From Streptomyces justiciae (GTDB taxonomy: Bacteria; Actinomycetota; Actinomycetes; Streptomycetales; Streptomycetaceae): a stretch of 64,000 nucleotides of DNA. Within the stretch, counting starts at the first letter, position 1; each line of letters starts with the position of its first letter. Below the pieces are notes generated by a model. It saw only the letters and a program-made list of their open reading frames with translations, did no database searches and was not told the DNA's origin. The position numbers were made by a program, and so were the translations under genes. Shown piece by piece: positions 6,868-14,521 of the stretch. The stretch is taken from assembly GCF_015163075.1 (NCBI RefSeq), contig NZ_JADDXU010000001.1, positions 124,001 through 188,000 of the forward strand. The letters run 5' to 3'.

Positions 6868-7191
6868 ATGAGCAAGCCCAACACCCGCCGCCTTGACCGC
6901 GAGATCGAGCACACCCAGCGCAAGATCGAAGCGGTCCACAACGACGAGTGGTGGCCGCTGACCGGCAGCGAGCGCCGCCAGATCATGGGCGCGCTTGCGG
7001 GCGGCTCCTACCGCGTCGTACGCGGCAAGAGCACCAGTCGTGCGGAGAACCGGCTGGCGGCTCTCAAGCAGTCGGTCATCACCCGGCTGACCGCTGAGAT
7101 GACCGCGTTGCAGACCGAACGGCAGCGCATCGTCAACGAGCACGCGCAGGCCAAGGCCGCGAAGAAGTCCGCCGGCGGGTGGCTCTGGTGA
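6868..7191 (+). CDS. Small coiled-coil protein, function unknown
   Basis: A 107-residue charged protein with long helices at both ends (RRLDREIEHTQRKIEAV near the N-terminus and TAEMTALQTERQRIVNEHAQ near the C-terminus), likely a coiled coil, with a central WWPLTGSERRQIMGAL segment. I do not recognise a named family. ATG 6868 is supported by GAGGAGGG 7 bases upstream; the much longer frame upstream is a shadow of the SpdB-like and RRQRL genes. Its stop overlaps the start of the 53-residue zinc protein by 4 bp. It belongs to the transfer operon. Confidence 0.75.
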   Translation: MSKPNTRRLDREIEHTQRKIEAVHNDEWWPLTGSERRQIMGALAGGSYRVVRGKSTSRAENRLAALKQSVITRLTAEMTALQTERQRIVNEHAQAKAAKKSAGGWLW

Positions 7192-7349
7192 AGCCCACCC
7201 CGCCGGGTGAGTGCCCGCAGTGCTGGCAGCACGCCCACGACAAGAGCATCCACCGCAGGCTCCGACCGCGTGAGGACTGCCCGGCGTGCGTGGACCACAT
7301 GGTCAACGGCTGCCCGAACCCCGTGCCCAAGAAGTCGAGCTGGTGGTGA
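7188..7349 (+). CDS. 53-residue zinc-ribbon protein (pRL2-8-like)
   Basis: A tiny protein with two CxxC pairs: GECPQCWQHAHDK near the N-terminus and DCPACVDHMVNGC about 25 residues later, enough for one zinc ribbon. It resembles small proteins first named from plasmid pRL2-8. GTG 7188 overlaps the previous stop (GTGA), so it is translationally coupled. It is the last gene before the translocase gene, separated by about 150 bases that hold a degenerate leader hairpin. It may bind nucleic acid or the translocase; there is no direct evidence. Confidence 0.75.
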   Translation: MKPTPPGECPQCWQHAHDKSIHRRLRPREDCPACVDHMVNGCPNPVPKKSSWW

Positions 7350-7408
7350 CCACCCCCACCCCGCACCCCCTGCACGTTGTGTGACCTGCACGTTCCTGCC
7401 TTGAGCGC

Positions 7409-7445
7409 CGGGGCGGCCGTCCCTGCCACGGTCCCGACCGCCCCG
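7409..7445 (+). repeat. Degenerate copy of the AICE leader hairpin upstream of the translocase
   Basis: CGGGGCGG (7409-7416) pairs with CCGCCCCG (7438-7445). The 21-base loop lacks the CTCCCGGACAAGGACAGC core, so this is either a decayed fifth copy or an unrelated hairpin. CCTGCACGTT occurs twice just before it (about 7368 and 7386). Confidence 0.45.
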
Positions 7446-7497
7446 ACCTCTTTCTCTCAACTCCCGCCCCGTGAGGGCAGTCAGGAGCAGTCCCAGC

Positions 7498-9627
7498 ATG
7501 ACCGAGAACGTCATCAACCTGCACAAGGACACGGACCCGCCCGCCGATGCGGGCAGCGTGACCACGCTGACCGTGGTCACCGACCCCGCCCCGGCACCGA
7601 TCGTGCCGTTGTGGGTGCGCTCCGGGCGCGCCATACGGCGCATCGCCACCCACGAGCGCACCACGACCACCGGCCGCACCATCGCCCGGCACAGCATCTA
7701 CACCTTCAACGGGGGCCGGATCATCACCCGCCGGGCTTGGGACGGTCGGACCGGCGCCCGCTATGAGCGCATGCTCCGCGCGGCCGAAGCGCAGGGCAAC
7801 CTGGAGGTCGCGGAGGAGTGGGAGGAGCGTCTCCAGCGCTTCCGCGAGGCCCGTCACCGCCGCCGCATGGACCTGCTGCACTCACCCGAGCAGGTGGCCA
7901 AGGGCATCGCCGTGGGCACCGGCGTGAGCATCGGTGTCCTGGTCGCCCTTGGGATCGTGATGGCCCTGAACACCAAGGAAGTCGGTGACGTCATCACGCC
8001 GTTGAAGGCGACCATCGAGTTCATCGGCACGCTGATCCACATCGTTCAGGTGGTGTGGCCGTACGCGGTCGTCCTCGGCCCGCTGTTCGCGCTGCTGGGC
8101 ATGTGGTCGGTCGGCCGGCACCAGCACGCCGCACCCCAGTGGGCGCTGCCCGCCAACGTCCGCTCCGGCGAGGGCGAGCCGATCACCCCCTCCATCGTCG
8201 TCAAGGCCCTGCGCGACCTGGGCATCCCGGCGCTCAGGAACGCCATCAAGGAGATGGGCGACGTCGGCGCGTCGATGCTGTCCCCGATCACGATCGCCGG
8301 GTGCGGTGTCGAGGTCGACGTCACCCTTCCCTCGGGGGTGTCGACGAACGAGGTGCAGAACAAGCGCCGCAAGCTCGCGGAGAACCTCACCCGGCACGAG
8401 CACGAAGTGTTCATCACCATCCCGCAAGCCGCCCGCACCGTCAGGTTGTGGATCGCCGACTCCGGCGCCCTGGACGAGCCGATCGGCCCGTCGCCTCTGG
8501 TCACCGACGACACGATGACCGCCGACTACGCCAAGGGCCGTGCGCCGTGGGGTCAGGACCTGCGCGGCGATGCCGCCGCCCTGAGCCTGTATCAGCGCCA
8601 CCTGCTCATCACCGGCTTGTCGAACCAGGGCAAGACGGTTGCCCTGCGCTCCCTGGCGCTGTGGCTGTCGCTGGATCGGTCGGTGCAGTTCCTGATGGGT
8701 GACCTCAAGGGCGTGGGTGACTGGGCCATGTTCGACGGTCTCGCCGACGTGCTGATCCAGGGGCCGACGGATGAGCACGTGATCCAGGTGACCGAGATGG
8801 TCGAGAGTGCGGTGGATGAGATGAACCGCCGCATCCAGGCCCCGCCCGGAACCCAGTTCCCGCCGCTGATCGTGCTGGTCGACGAGGCACAGGTGGCGTT
8901 CATGTGCCCGGTCAAGGACGACGAGGGCCGCCCGTATGGCGGTTCCAAGGCCACCAGCCGGTACTTCATGGCCGTCCGTAAGATCCACAACCAGGGGCGT
9001 GCGGTCAACGTCCTGATGTGGCAGGGCACCCAGGACCCCACCAACGAGAACCTGCCCAAGCTGGTGCGCGAGGGCGCCCACACCCGCGCCTCGCTCGCCC
9101 TGGGGACCGAGTCGCAAGCCCGCATGGCGCTGGGGGACAAGGCCGTCGACGGCGGGGCCGCACCGAACCTGCTGCGTCCGGGCCTGGACCGGGGAACCCT
9201 GGTCGTCGCCTCCGACGGCATCACCATCCCGGCCGGGCAGTCGTCCATCACGGTGCGCACGCACTACATCGACGACGACGCGGCCGTGGTCATCACCGAC
9301 CGCGCCAAGGCCATGCGCGACGGCGTCACCACCCTGACCCTCGTCGAGCGGGGCGAGGAACGCGATGCACTCGCCGACATCGCGTCCGTGGTCGGTGACG
9401 CGCCCCGGGTGCGTACCCAGGACGTCCTGAAGCGGCTGGCGATGCTCAGCGAGGACACGTACGGCAAGTGGTCGTTCTCCGACCTCAAGCGCGTGCTCGA
9501 AGAGGCAGCGCCGGACGGGCCTGACATCGCCTACAAGTCCGACGGAGTCATGGTCGTCCACCGCGAGCGCCTCGCCCGCGCCCTCGCCAACCGCGACGGC
9601 GAGGGTTCCGCTTCCGCCTCCGAGTGA
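7498..9627 (+). CDS. FtsK/SpoIIIE-type DNA translocase (TraB/TraSA type)
   Basis: The conjugative motor that moves double-stranded DNA between mycelia in Streptomyces. It has 709 residues. The N-terminal part has membrane segments around residues 135-205 (GIAVGTGVSIGVLVALGIVM and VVWPYAVVLGPLFALLGMW). The ATPase core shows Walker A GLSNQGKT (373-380, Lys379) and Walker B LIVLVDEAQ (Asp462, Glu463). The C-terminal 70 residues (VLKRLAMLSEDTYGKWSFSD onward) look like a winged helix that in this family reads short repeats at the transfer site. ATG 7498 has AGGAG 10 bases upstream; the earlier in-frame start at 7471 has none. One protein of this kind is enough for transfer in this class. Confidence 0.93.
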   Translation: MTENVINLHKDTDPPADAGSVTTLTVVTDPAPAPIVPLWVRSGRAIRRIATHERTTTTGRTIARHSIYTFNGGRIITRRAWDGRTGARYERMLRAAEAQGNLEVAEEWEERLQRFREARHRRRMDLLHSPEQVAKGIAVGTGVSIGVLVALGIVMALNTKEVGDVITPLKATIEFIGTLIHIVQVVWPYAVVLGPLFALLGMWSVGRHQHAAPQWALPANVRSGEGEPITPSIVVKALRDLGIPALRNAIKEMGDVGASMLSPITIAGCGVEVDVTLPSGVSTNEVQNKRRKLAENLTRHEHEVFITIPQAARTVRLWIADSGALDEPIGPSPLVTDDTMTADYAKGRAPWGQDLRGDAAALSLYQRHLLITGLSNQGKTVALRSLALWLSLDRSVQFLMGDLKGVGDWAMFDGLADVLIQGPTDEHVIQVTEMVESAVDEMNRRIQAPPGTQFPPLIVLVDEAQVAFMCPVKDDEGRPYGGSKATSRYFMAVRKIHNQGRAVNVLMWQGTQDPTNENLPKLVREGAHTRASLALGTESQARMALGDKAVDGGAAPNLLRPGLDRGTLVVASDGITIPAGQSSITVRTHYIDDDAAVVITDRAKAMRDGVTTLTLVERGEERDALADIASVVGDAPRVRTQDVLKRLAMLSEDTYGKWSFSDLKRVLEEAAPDGPDIAYKSDGVMVVHRERLARALANRDGEGSASASE

Positions 9628-9648
9628 CAGGGAGGAAAGGCCTTCCGG

Positions 9649-9810
9649 GTCAGGGAGGCAGGGAGAACTCCCTGAACCCCTCCCTGACCCGCATCCCTGG
9701 CCCTGACCTGCACGAATGATCGTTCAGGGAGGCAGGGAGGCACCCCAGGTCAGACCCCGAAAACCCCCTCCACAGCGCACCCCGAAGGGGGTGTCTCTGC
9801 CTCCCTGGCC
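9649..9810. repeat. Repeat-rich spacer after the translocase gene
   Basis: The 16-mer TCAGGGAGGCAGGGAG occurs at about 9650 and again at about 9724, and inverted forms (CTCCCTGA, GCCTCCCTGG) lie between and after them. The repeats could form competing hairpins or serve as protein-binding sites. Transfer sites (clt) of this plasmid class contain short direct repeats near the tra gene, so this is a candidate; terminators are the plain alternative. Confidence 0.5.
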
Positions 9811-9831
9811 CATCTTCGGAAGGGATTCCGC

Positions 9832-10302
9832 ATGTACCCCGAACACGCCCACCCCACGGCCGCTGAGCGGGCTGTGGAAGTCCACCAACCCACCCCGATA
9901 CAGCCCGTCGTCGTCCAGCAACCGACCCCGATGGCGCCCGTCCAGCCGGGCCACGTCCCGGCCATGGCGAGCATCGTCCTGCCGGACGGCCGCGTCGTCA
10001 CCGGCTACGCCATGAACCACGTGCAGCCCGCACCGGTCGCCGCCAAGCCGCCCGTCTCCCGCGCGGCCGTCAACGTCGCCCTCGGCGGTGTCGGCTTCCT
10101 CGCCGTGTGCGGCGGACTACTGATGCTCACCACGTTCATCACCGCGCTCACGGCGCTGATCACCCAGCTCATCACGCTGGCCGCCGTGATCTTCGGCGGG
10201 TATGCCGTCGTGCAGATCTTCAAGCCCACCAGCGACGCCAAGGGCGGCAACACGTTCCACATCCGCAAGGCCGTCTTCAAGCGCAACCGCTTCAACGGCT
10301 AG
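9832..10302 (+). CDS. Spd-like membrane protein (DUF6251-like)
   Basis: A 156-residue protein with a Pro/Gln/Val-rich N-terminal half, the segment MASIVLPDGRVVTGYAM, and two membrane helices at about residues 83-130 (VALGGVGFLAVCGGLLML and LTALITQLITLAAVIFGGY). This fits the small spread proteins that follow the tra gene on Streptomyces elements; the family I have in mind is DUF6251. ATG 9832 has GGAAGGGA 6 bases upstream. A leader hairpin (copy C) follows its stop. Its role in intramycelial plasmid spread is inferred from family and place. Confidence 0.72.
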   Translation: MYPEHAHPTAAERAVEVHQPTPIQPVVVQQPTPMAPVQPGHVPAMASIVLPDGRVVTGYAMNHVQPAPVAAKPPVSRAAVNVALGGVGFLAVCGGLLMLTTFITALTALITQLITLAAVIFGGYAVVQIFKPTSDAKGGNTFHIRKAVFKRNRFNG

Positions 10303-10308
10303 CTACGC

Positions 10309-10352
10309 CCGTGGGCGGCGGCTCCCGGACAAGGACAGCCCACCGCCCACGG
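10309..10352 (+). repeat. Recurrent AICE leader hairpin, copy C
   Basis: CCGTGGGCGG (10309-10318) pairs with CCGCCCACGG (10343-10352). The loop contains CTCCCGGACAAGGACAGC. Then come TCATCCCGACG and AACAGGAG before the ATG at 10392. The stem bases differ from copies A, B and D, but pairing is complete. Confidence 0.78.
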
Positions 10353-10391
10353 TCTCCTCATCCCGACGTAGCAGAACAGGAGACCTACAGC

Positions 10392-11108
10392 ATGGCCCAA
10401 CTGCGCGTTTTCGGCGAGGGACTCTCAACCCCTGCCACTCGATCGGGGCGAGTGCCCCGGCCGCGTCTGCTCGATCTGTACTGCTGCCAGGGCGGCGCAG
10501 GAAAGGGGTACGGCGACGCCGGGTTCGATGTGACCGGTGTCGACAAGGACCCGCAGCCCCGCTACCCGTTCCGGTTCGTCCAGGCCGACGCGATCGCATT
10601 CGTCCTCGCGCACGGTGCCGAGTTCGACTTCATTCATGCGTCCCCGCCGTGCCAGCACGACAGTGACTGCCAGCGTCTTCGGGGGAACACTCACCCCGAC
10701 CTGATCGCCCCCACCCGCGCCGCCCTGGAAGCGTCCGGGCGGCCGTGGGTGATGGAGAACGTACGGGGGGCGCTGCCCAAGCTGTACCGTCCGGTGATGT
10801 TGTGCGGGCCCATGTTCGGCGTGGCCACCTACCGGCACCGCTACTTCGAGACCGGCGGCGGCTTTACCCTCGACCAGCCCGGCCACCCCGCGCATCTGGT
10901 GCCGCAGGCCAAGATGGGCCGCCCGGTCCCGCCCGGCCACTACGGGCAGTTCGTCGGCAACTTCTCCGGCGTCGGCCACGCCCGCACCGTCATGGGCGTG
11001 CCCTGGATGAACCGCGACGGCATCCGCGAATGCATCCCACCTGCCTACACGGAGTTCATCGGCCGGGCCTACCTCGCCGCCGTGGCGACGACGGGAGCGG
11101 CCGCATGA
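10392..11108 (+). CDS. Phage-like DNA cytosine methyltransferase
   Basis: A 238-residue C5-cytosine methyltransferase. Motif I is LLDLYCCQGGAGKGY, motif IV is SPPCQ with the catalytic Cys, and motif VI is WVMENVRG. The late motifs are reduced (GVPWMNRDGIRECIPPAYTE), as in the short methylases carried by phages and AICEs. It is unrelated in detail to the 342-residue methylase at the left edge. Role: probably methylates incoming or replicating element DNA to escape host restriction (inference). ATG 10392 follows hairpin copy C and CAGGAG. Its stop overlaps the Prim-Pol gene (ATGA), so the methylase is coupled to replication genes. Confidence 0.9.
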   Translation: MAQLRVFGEGLSTPATRSGRVPRPRLLDLYCCQGGAGKGYGDAGFDVTGVDKDPQPRYPFRFVQADAIAFVLAHGAEFDFIHASPPCQHDSDCQRLRGNTHPDLIAPTRAALEASGRPWVMENVRGALPKLYRPVMLCGPMFGVATYRHRYFETGGGFTLDQPGHPAHLVPQAKMGRPVPPGHYGQFVGNFSGVGHARTVMGVPWMNRDGIRECIPPAYTEFIGRAYLAAVATTGAAA

Positions 11109-11983
11109 GCGCGACGCCCGAACCCCTGAACGCTGCCCTCGCCCTCGCAGCGACCGGTGTCCCGGTCCTGCCCCTACGGGCGGGCAAGGTTCCCTTCGGT
11201 AACTGCCGCGCCTGCAAGGACAACGCGTGCGGCGGACGCCCCAACATGAAAGCGGTCGGTTCCTGCCAGTGCCCCGCGCCGTGCCACGCGTGGGCCGCCG
11301 CCACCACCGACCCGCACGTGCTCACCTCGCCCGTGTGGGCGGCGGTGTGGCGTGAGGCGGTGGCGATCGCCTACCACCCCGGTGGGGCCGGGCTGACCGT
11401 GGTCGACTGCGACAGCGCGGCGGCCGTCGCATGGGCCCGCGAGATGCTGCCCGCCACCCGCCGGGTGCCGACGACGCGGGGCGAACACTGGCTCTACCAG
11501 GGTGTGATGCCGTCGGCGAACGCGGTCCGGCCCGGCGTCGACATCAAGTCCCGCATGCAATACGCCCGTTGGCTCGGACCCGGCACCGGCCGTATGGCTG
11601 TTCTCCCGGCCGCCGTGCGTGCCCTGGTGGTCAAGGAAGACACCACCCCCGCCCGGGGGGAGGTGGCCTCTTCTGTCCCGGCGCGCGCCCCGTGGTCGCG
11701 GGAGGTGGCCACCGGGTGCCGCCACACCGAACGCTACGTCCGCACCGGTCTGGAACGCGGCCTCGCGCTGGTGCGGGCCCGCACCGAATCTGGTGCCGGC
11801 TCCCAGGCGTTCGGCGTCGCCCGCTTCCTGGCCGCCCAACACACCGCGTGCCCCGGGCCCTGTGGCCTCGGGGCCATCGGTGAGGCGATCGTGACCGCCG
11901 CCGTCTCCGTCGGCGTTCCGGAGTCCTACGCCCGCCGCGCGGTTGCCAACGGCCTTGAGGCGGCCGGGGAGCGCGCAGCATGA
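11105..11983 (+). CDS. Bifunctional DNA primase/polymerase (Prim-Pol)
   Basis: A 292-residue archaeo-eukaryotic-type primase-polymerase that likely starts replication of the excised element. The metal motif is VVDCDS (Asp101, Asp103), followed by the conserved TTRGEHWLY histidine block and GVDIKSRMQYARWLGPGT. An N-terminal insertion with Cys residues (GNCRACKDNACGG, GSCQCPAPC) may bind zinc. The C-terminal helical part (about 210-290) probably contacts the DUF3987 partner or DNA. ATG 11105 overlaps the methylase stop. AICEs use either RepSA-type or Prim-Pol replication proteins; this is the second kind. The origin is probably the inverted-repeat zone after 13,890. Confidence 0.9.
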   Translation: MSATPEPLNAALALAATGVPVLPLRAGKVPFGNCRACKDNACGGRPNMKAVGSCQCPAPCHAWAAATTDPHVLTSPVWAAVWREAVAIAYHPGGAGLTVVDCDSAAAVAWAREMLPATRRVPTTRGEHWLYQGVMPSANAVRPGVDIKSRMQYARWLGPGTGRMAVLPAAVRALVVKEDTTPARGEVASSVPARAPWSREVATGCRHTERYVRTGLERGLALVRARTESGAGSQAFGVARFLAAQHTACPGPCGLGAIGEAIVTAAVSVGVPESYARRAVANGLEAAGERAA

Positions 11984-12306
11984 ACAAAGCACCACGAACC
12001 CCTGCGAACGGCCCGCAGGGCGCCGTACAGGGCTCGCCACGGCCGACCGTGGGCGAATCAAAGGGCGCCGCCCGTAAGGGCGTCCATATCGCTGTTGGCG
12101 TTAACCCGCAGACGGTCACCGTCACCGGCACCACCCCGGGGCTTCACATCCAGTGCGAGGGCATCGCCGTAGCGGACTGGCTCTGTGCCTGTGGGCACCA
12201 CGAACGCGCCCGGGGCCGCGCCGCCGTCATCAGATTGACCGCCCGCGCCCGCGCCGGCGTCTGCCCCCACACCACCACCGCCGCAGAAGGGAGGGCCGCC
12301 TCATGA
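11980..12306 (+). CDS. Small AICE replication-block protein, function unknown
   Basis: A 108-residue protein with a disordered, Pro/Gly-rich N-terminus and a C-terminal part containing C..CGHHERA...C (CEGIAVADWLCACGHHE and VCPH), which could hold a zinc ion. I do not recognise a family. It overlaps both neighbours by 4 bp (ATGA at each end) and lies between the Prim-Pol and DUF3987 genes, so it is expressed with the replication proteins. A role as a small DNA-binding accessory is plausible; nothing more can be said. Confidence 0.7.
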   Translation: MNKAPRTPANGPQGAVQGSPRPTVGESKGAARKGVHIAVGVNPQTVTVTGTTPGLHIQCEGIAVADWLCACGHHERARGRAAVIRLTARARAGVCPHTTTAAEGRAAS

Positions 12307-13868
12307 CTCCACCGCCTGTGGACAGCCCCGACCTGTGGGCCGGACTGCCCACCCTGCAAGAACCCCCGCCCGGCGAGGATGACACGGCACCGGACGTGTG
12401 GGAGGACCCCATTCCCCTCACCGGCCGCCGCGAACGACCCGCGTTCCCCGCCCACGTACTGCCCGCATGGTTGGGCCAGTTCGTGACGGCCGTCGCACAG
12501 GAGACACAGACCCCGGTGGACCTCGCCGGATCCATCGCCCTCGCGGTGCTCGCCACGGCGGCCGGCGGCCGGTCCGTGGTCCACGTACGCGGCAACTGGC
12601 GCGAGCCCACCAACCTCTACACCGTGGTGGCGCTCCCGCCCGCCAACCGCAAGTCCGCCGTCTTCGCCCTGCTGACCAACCCCCTGTATGAGGCGGAGAA
12701 GCAGCTCAAGACCGCGATGCAGCCCGTGATCGTAGAAGCCGAGCTGACGGCGCGGCTGGCCAAGGAAGCAGCCGACAAGGCCGCTGCCAAGGCTGCGTCC
12801 GCCGACGGCGACAAGCGGGACGAGATGGTGGCCACCGCCGTGGGCCTCGCGCAGACCGCGGACACGCTCACCGTCCCCGCTGAACCGGTCCTGCTGGCGG
12901 ACGACTCGACACCGGAGACGGTCACCTCGCTCATGGCGGAACAGGGCGGGCGGCTGTCGGTGATGAGCGCTGAGGGCGGCATCTTTGACATCATCGCCGG
13001 GCGTTACTCCGGGGCCCCCAACATGGAGGTTTTCCTCAAGGGGCATGCCGGGGACCGGTTGCGGGTGAACCGGCAGACCCGCCGCGAGTACATCGACGCC
13101 CCCGCGCTGACCATCGGCCTCGCCGTCCAGCCGGATGTCCTCAGGGACATCGGGAAGGTGAAGGGGTTCGAGGGGCGGGGGCTGTTGGCCCGCTTCCTGT
13201 ACTCACTGCCGGTGTCCACGGTCGGTGACCGGGCGATCATCACCGACCCGGTCCCGGAGCAGACGGCCGCCGCCTACACGGCGAAGGTCATCGACCTCAC
13301 CCTGTCCCTGGCGGAGTGGACCGACCCGGCCGTCATCCAGCTCACCCCCGAGGCGGACGCGGCCCTGATCGCCTATCAGCAGCGCATCGAACCGCAGCTC
13401 AAGGCACGCGGCGGCAAGCTGGGCCACATCTCTAACTGGGCCGGAAAGCTCGCCGGGGCGACCGCCCGCATGGCCGCCCTGCTGCACCTCGCCCACCACG
13501 GCGGCAACGGCTACGCCCACCCGGTCACCGAAGACACCATGCGCGCGGCCATCGAGCTGGGGGAGTACTACACCGCCCACGCCCTCGCCGTGTTCGACGT
13601 CATGGGCGCCGACCCGGTCCTGTCCCGCGCCCGCAGCGTGCTGGAAGTACTGCGGGACAACGGATGGGAGGACGTCAGCCGACGGGATGTCTTCACCGTT
13701 CTGTCTCGCAGCGAGGTCCCCACGGTCGCCGACCTCGAACCGGCCCTCGCGCTGCTGGAAGACCACGGATACCTGCGCTCCTACCAACCCGAGAAGACCG
13801 GCAAGCGCGGACGCCCCCCGGCACCCCGCCTACAGGCCCACCCCACCCTGCGCCACGGCGGCCGGTGA
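12303..13868 (+). CDS. DUF3987-type replication protein
   Basis: A 521-residue protein whose core (about residues 50-450) fits DUF3987, a primase-associated helicase-like family that often follows Prim-Pol genes on mobile elements. The segment LYTVVALPPANRKSAVFALL sits where the P-loop is expected: PPANRKSA is a loose Walker A. ILLADDSTPETVTSLMAEQ-type sequence and SAEGGIFDIIAGRYSG are typical of the family. A winged-helix-like C-terminus (VLEVLRDNGWEDVSRRDVFT) follows. ATG 12303 overlaps the upstream stop; the long upstream extension is a shadow. It likely works with the Prim-Pol at the origin just downstream. Helicase activity is inferred from the family. Confidence 0.82.
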   Translation: MTPPPVDSPDLWAGLPTLQEPPPGEDDTAPDVWEDPIPLTGRRERPAFPAHVLPAWLGQFVTAVAQETQTPVDLAGSIALAVLATAAGGRSVVHVRGNWREPTNLYTVVALPPANRKSAVFALLTNPLYEAEKQLKTAMQPVIVEAELTARLAKEAADKAAAKAASADGDKRDEMVATAVGLAQTADTLTVPAEPVLLADDSTPETVTSLMAEQGGRLSVMSAEGGIFDIIAGRYSGAPNMEVFLKGHAGDRLRVNRQTRREYIDAPALTIGLAVQPDVLRDIGKVKGFEGRGLLARFLYSLPVSTVGDRAIITDPVPEQTAAAYTAKVIDLTLSLAEWTDPAVIQLTPEADAALIAYQQRIEPQLKARGGKLGHISNWAGKLAGATARMAALLHLAHHGGNGYAHPVTEDTMRAAIELGEYYTAHALAVFDVMGADPVLSRARSVLEVLRDNGWEDVSRRDVFTVLSRSEVPTVADLEPALALLEDHGYLRSYQPEKTGKRGRPPAPRLQAHPTLRHGGR

Positions 13869-13896
13869 GCCCCGCCCGCGCACCCAACCCCCCTCG

Positions 13897-14167
13897 CACA
13901 AACCGCAAAATCCGCAGAAAACCCCGGACAGCCCCCTGACCTGCGACGGACCCCAACACCGACCCCGTCCGGGGCCCGTCGCACAATCCCGCGATATTCC
14001 GCAAAAAACCGAGCGCCAGCCCACCCACGGGGGTGGGCCGACCGGAGGCCCCTGATTTTTGCGGAATATCGCGGGTTTCTGCGGAGCACCACCCGTCACC
14101 AGCCGCGCACCGCATCACCGCAGGTCAACGGCCCTCCCTGGGGTTTCTGCGGATATTGCGGTTTGTG
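13897..14167. other. Putative AICE replication origin: nested inverted repeats
   Basis: This stretch has no credible gene. The outer pair is 13897-13925 (starts CACAAACCGCAAAATCCGC) and 14140-14167, complementary except for one mismatch and one extra base. The inner pair, 13988-14007 and 14056-14075, is a perfect 20-bp inverted repeat (starts CCCGCGATATTCCGC). The arms are A/T-rich islands in GC-rich DNA, and GGTTTCTGCGGA recurs at 14074 and 14142. It lies between the replication genes and xis-int, where the origin of related elements is found. Confidence 0.55.
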
Positions 14168-14209
14168 CGGCGGCACCTGCCCATGAACTCAGCCCTACAG
14201 GAGTGAGCC

Positions 14210-14437
14210 GTGGACGAACCCACCACCCTTCCCGTGGCCGCGACCGAAGACCCGACCCTGGTTCTCCTGAAGGTCGAAGAGGCCGCCCGCCGCCTCCGCA
14301 TCGGCCGCACCACCTGCTTCGCCCTGATCCGCACCGGCGCGTTGGAGTCGGTGATGGTCGGTGGCCTCCGCAGGGTCCCGGCCGACGCCGTACCCGAATA
14401 CGTCACTCGTCTCCGCACCGCCCAACGCGCTGCTTGA
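14210..14437 (+). CDS. xis: Excisionase (MerR-like helix-turn-helix, AlpA/Xis type)
   Basis: A 75-residue DNA-binding protein with the excisionase-type winged helix: LLKVEEAARRLRIGRTTCFALIRTGALESVMVGGLRRVPADAV contains the conserved helix-turn-helix and the small wing. It should bend DNA at the attachment site and steer the integrase toward excision. GTG 14210 has AGGAG (14199-14203) 6 bases upstream. It lies immediately before int, as in pSAM2 and relatives, and after the putative origin. The hairpin leader copy D separates it from int, which may allow different expression of the two genes. Confidence 0.88.
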   Translation: MDEPTTLPVAATEDPTLVLLKVEEAARRLRIGRTTCFALIRTGALESVMVGGLRRVPADAVPEYVTRLRTAQRAA

Positions 14438-14442
14438 CGACG

Positions 14443-14485
14443 CCGGGGCGGCGGCCCTCCCGGACAGGACAGCGCGCCGCCCCGG
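14443..14485 (+). repeat. Recurrent AICE leader hairpin, copy D
   Basis: CCGGGGCGGCG (14443-14453) pairs with CGCCGCCCCGG (14475-14485). The loop contains CTCCCGGACAGGACAGC. It is followed by CCATCCCGACAC and AAACAGGAG, then the GTG of int. It is the fourth clear copy. Confidence 0.78.
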
Positions 14486-14521
14486 TCTCCATCCCGACAC
14501 ACGAGAAACAGGAGTCTGCCT

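Noticed and set aside
7882..9561. Long minus-strand open frame (559 codons) opposite the translocase gene
   Set aside because: It is antisense to a gene with clear FtsK motifs; its composition is typical of GC-rich shadow frames and shows no domain.
10005..10295. Minus-strand frame of 96 codons opposite the Spd-like gene
   Set aside because: Antisense to a gene with a good ribosome site and membrane helices; no own start signal.
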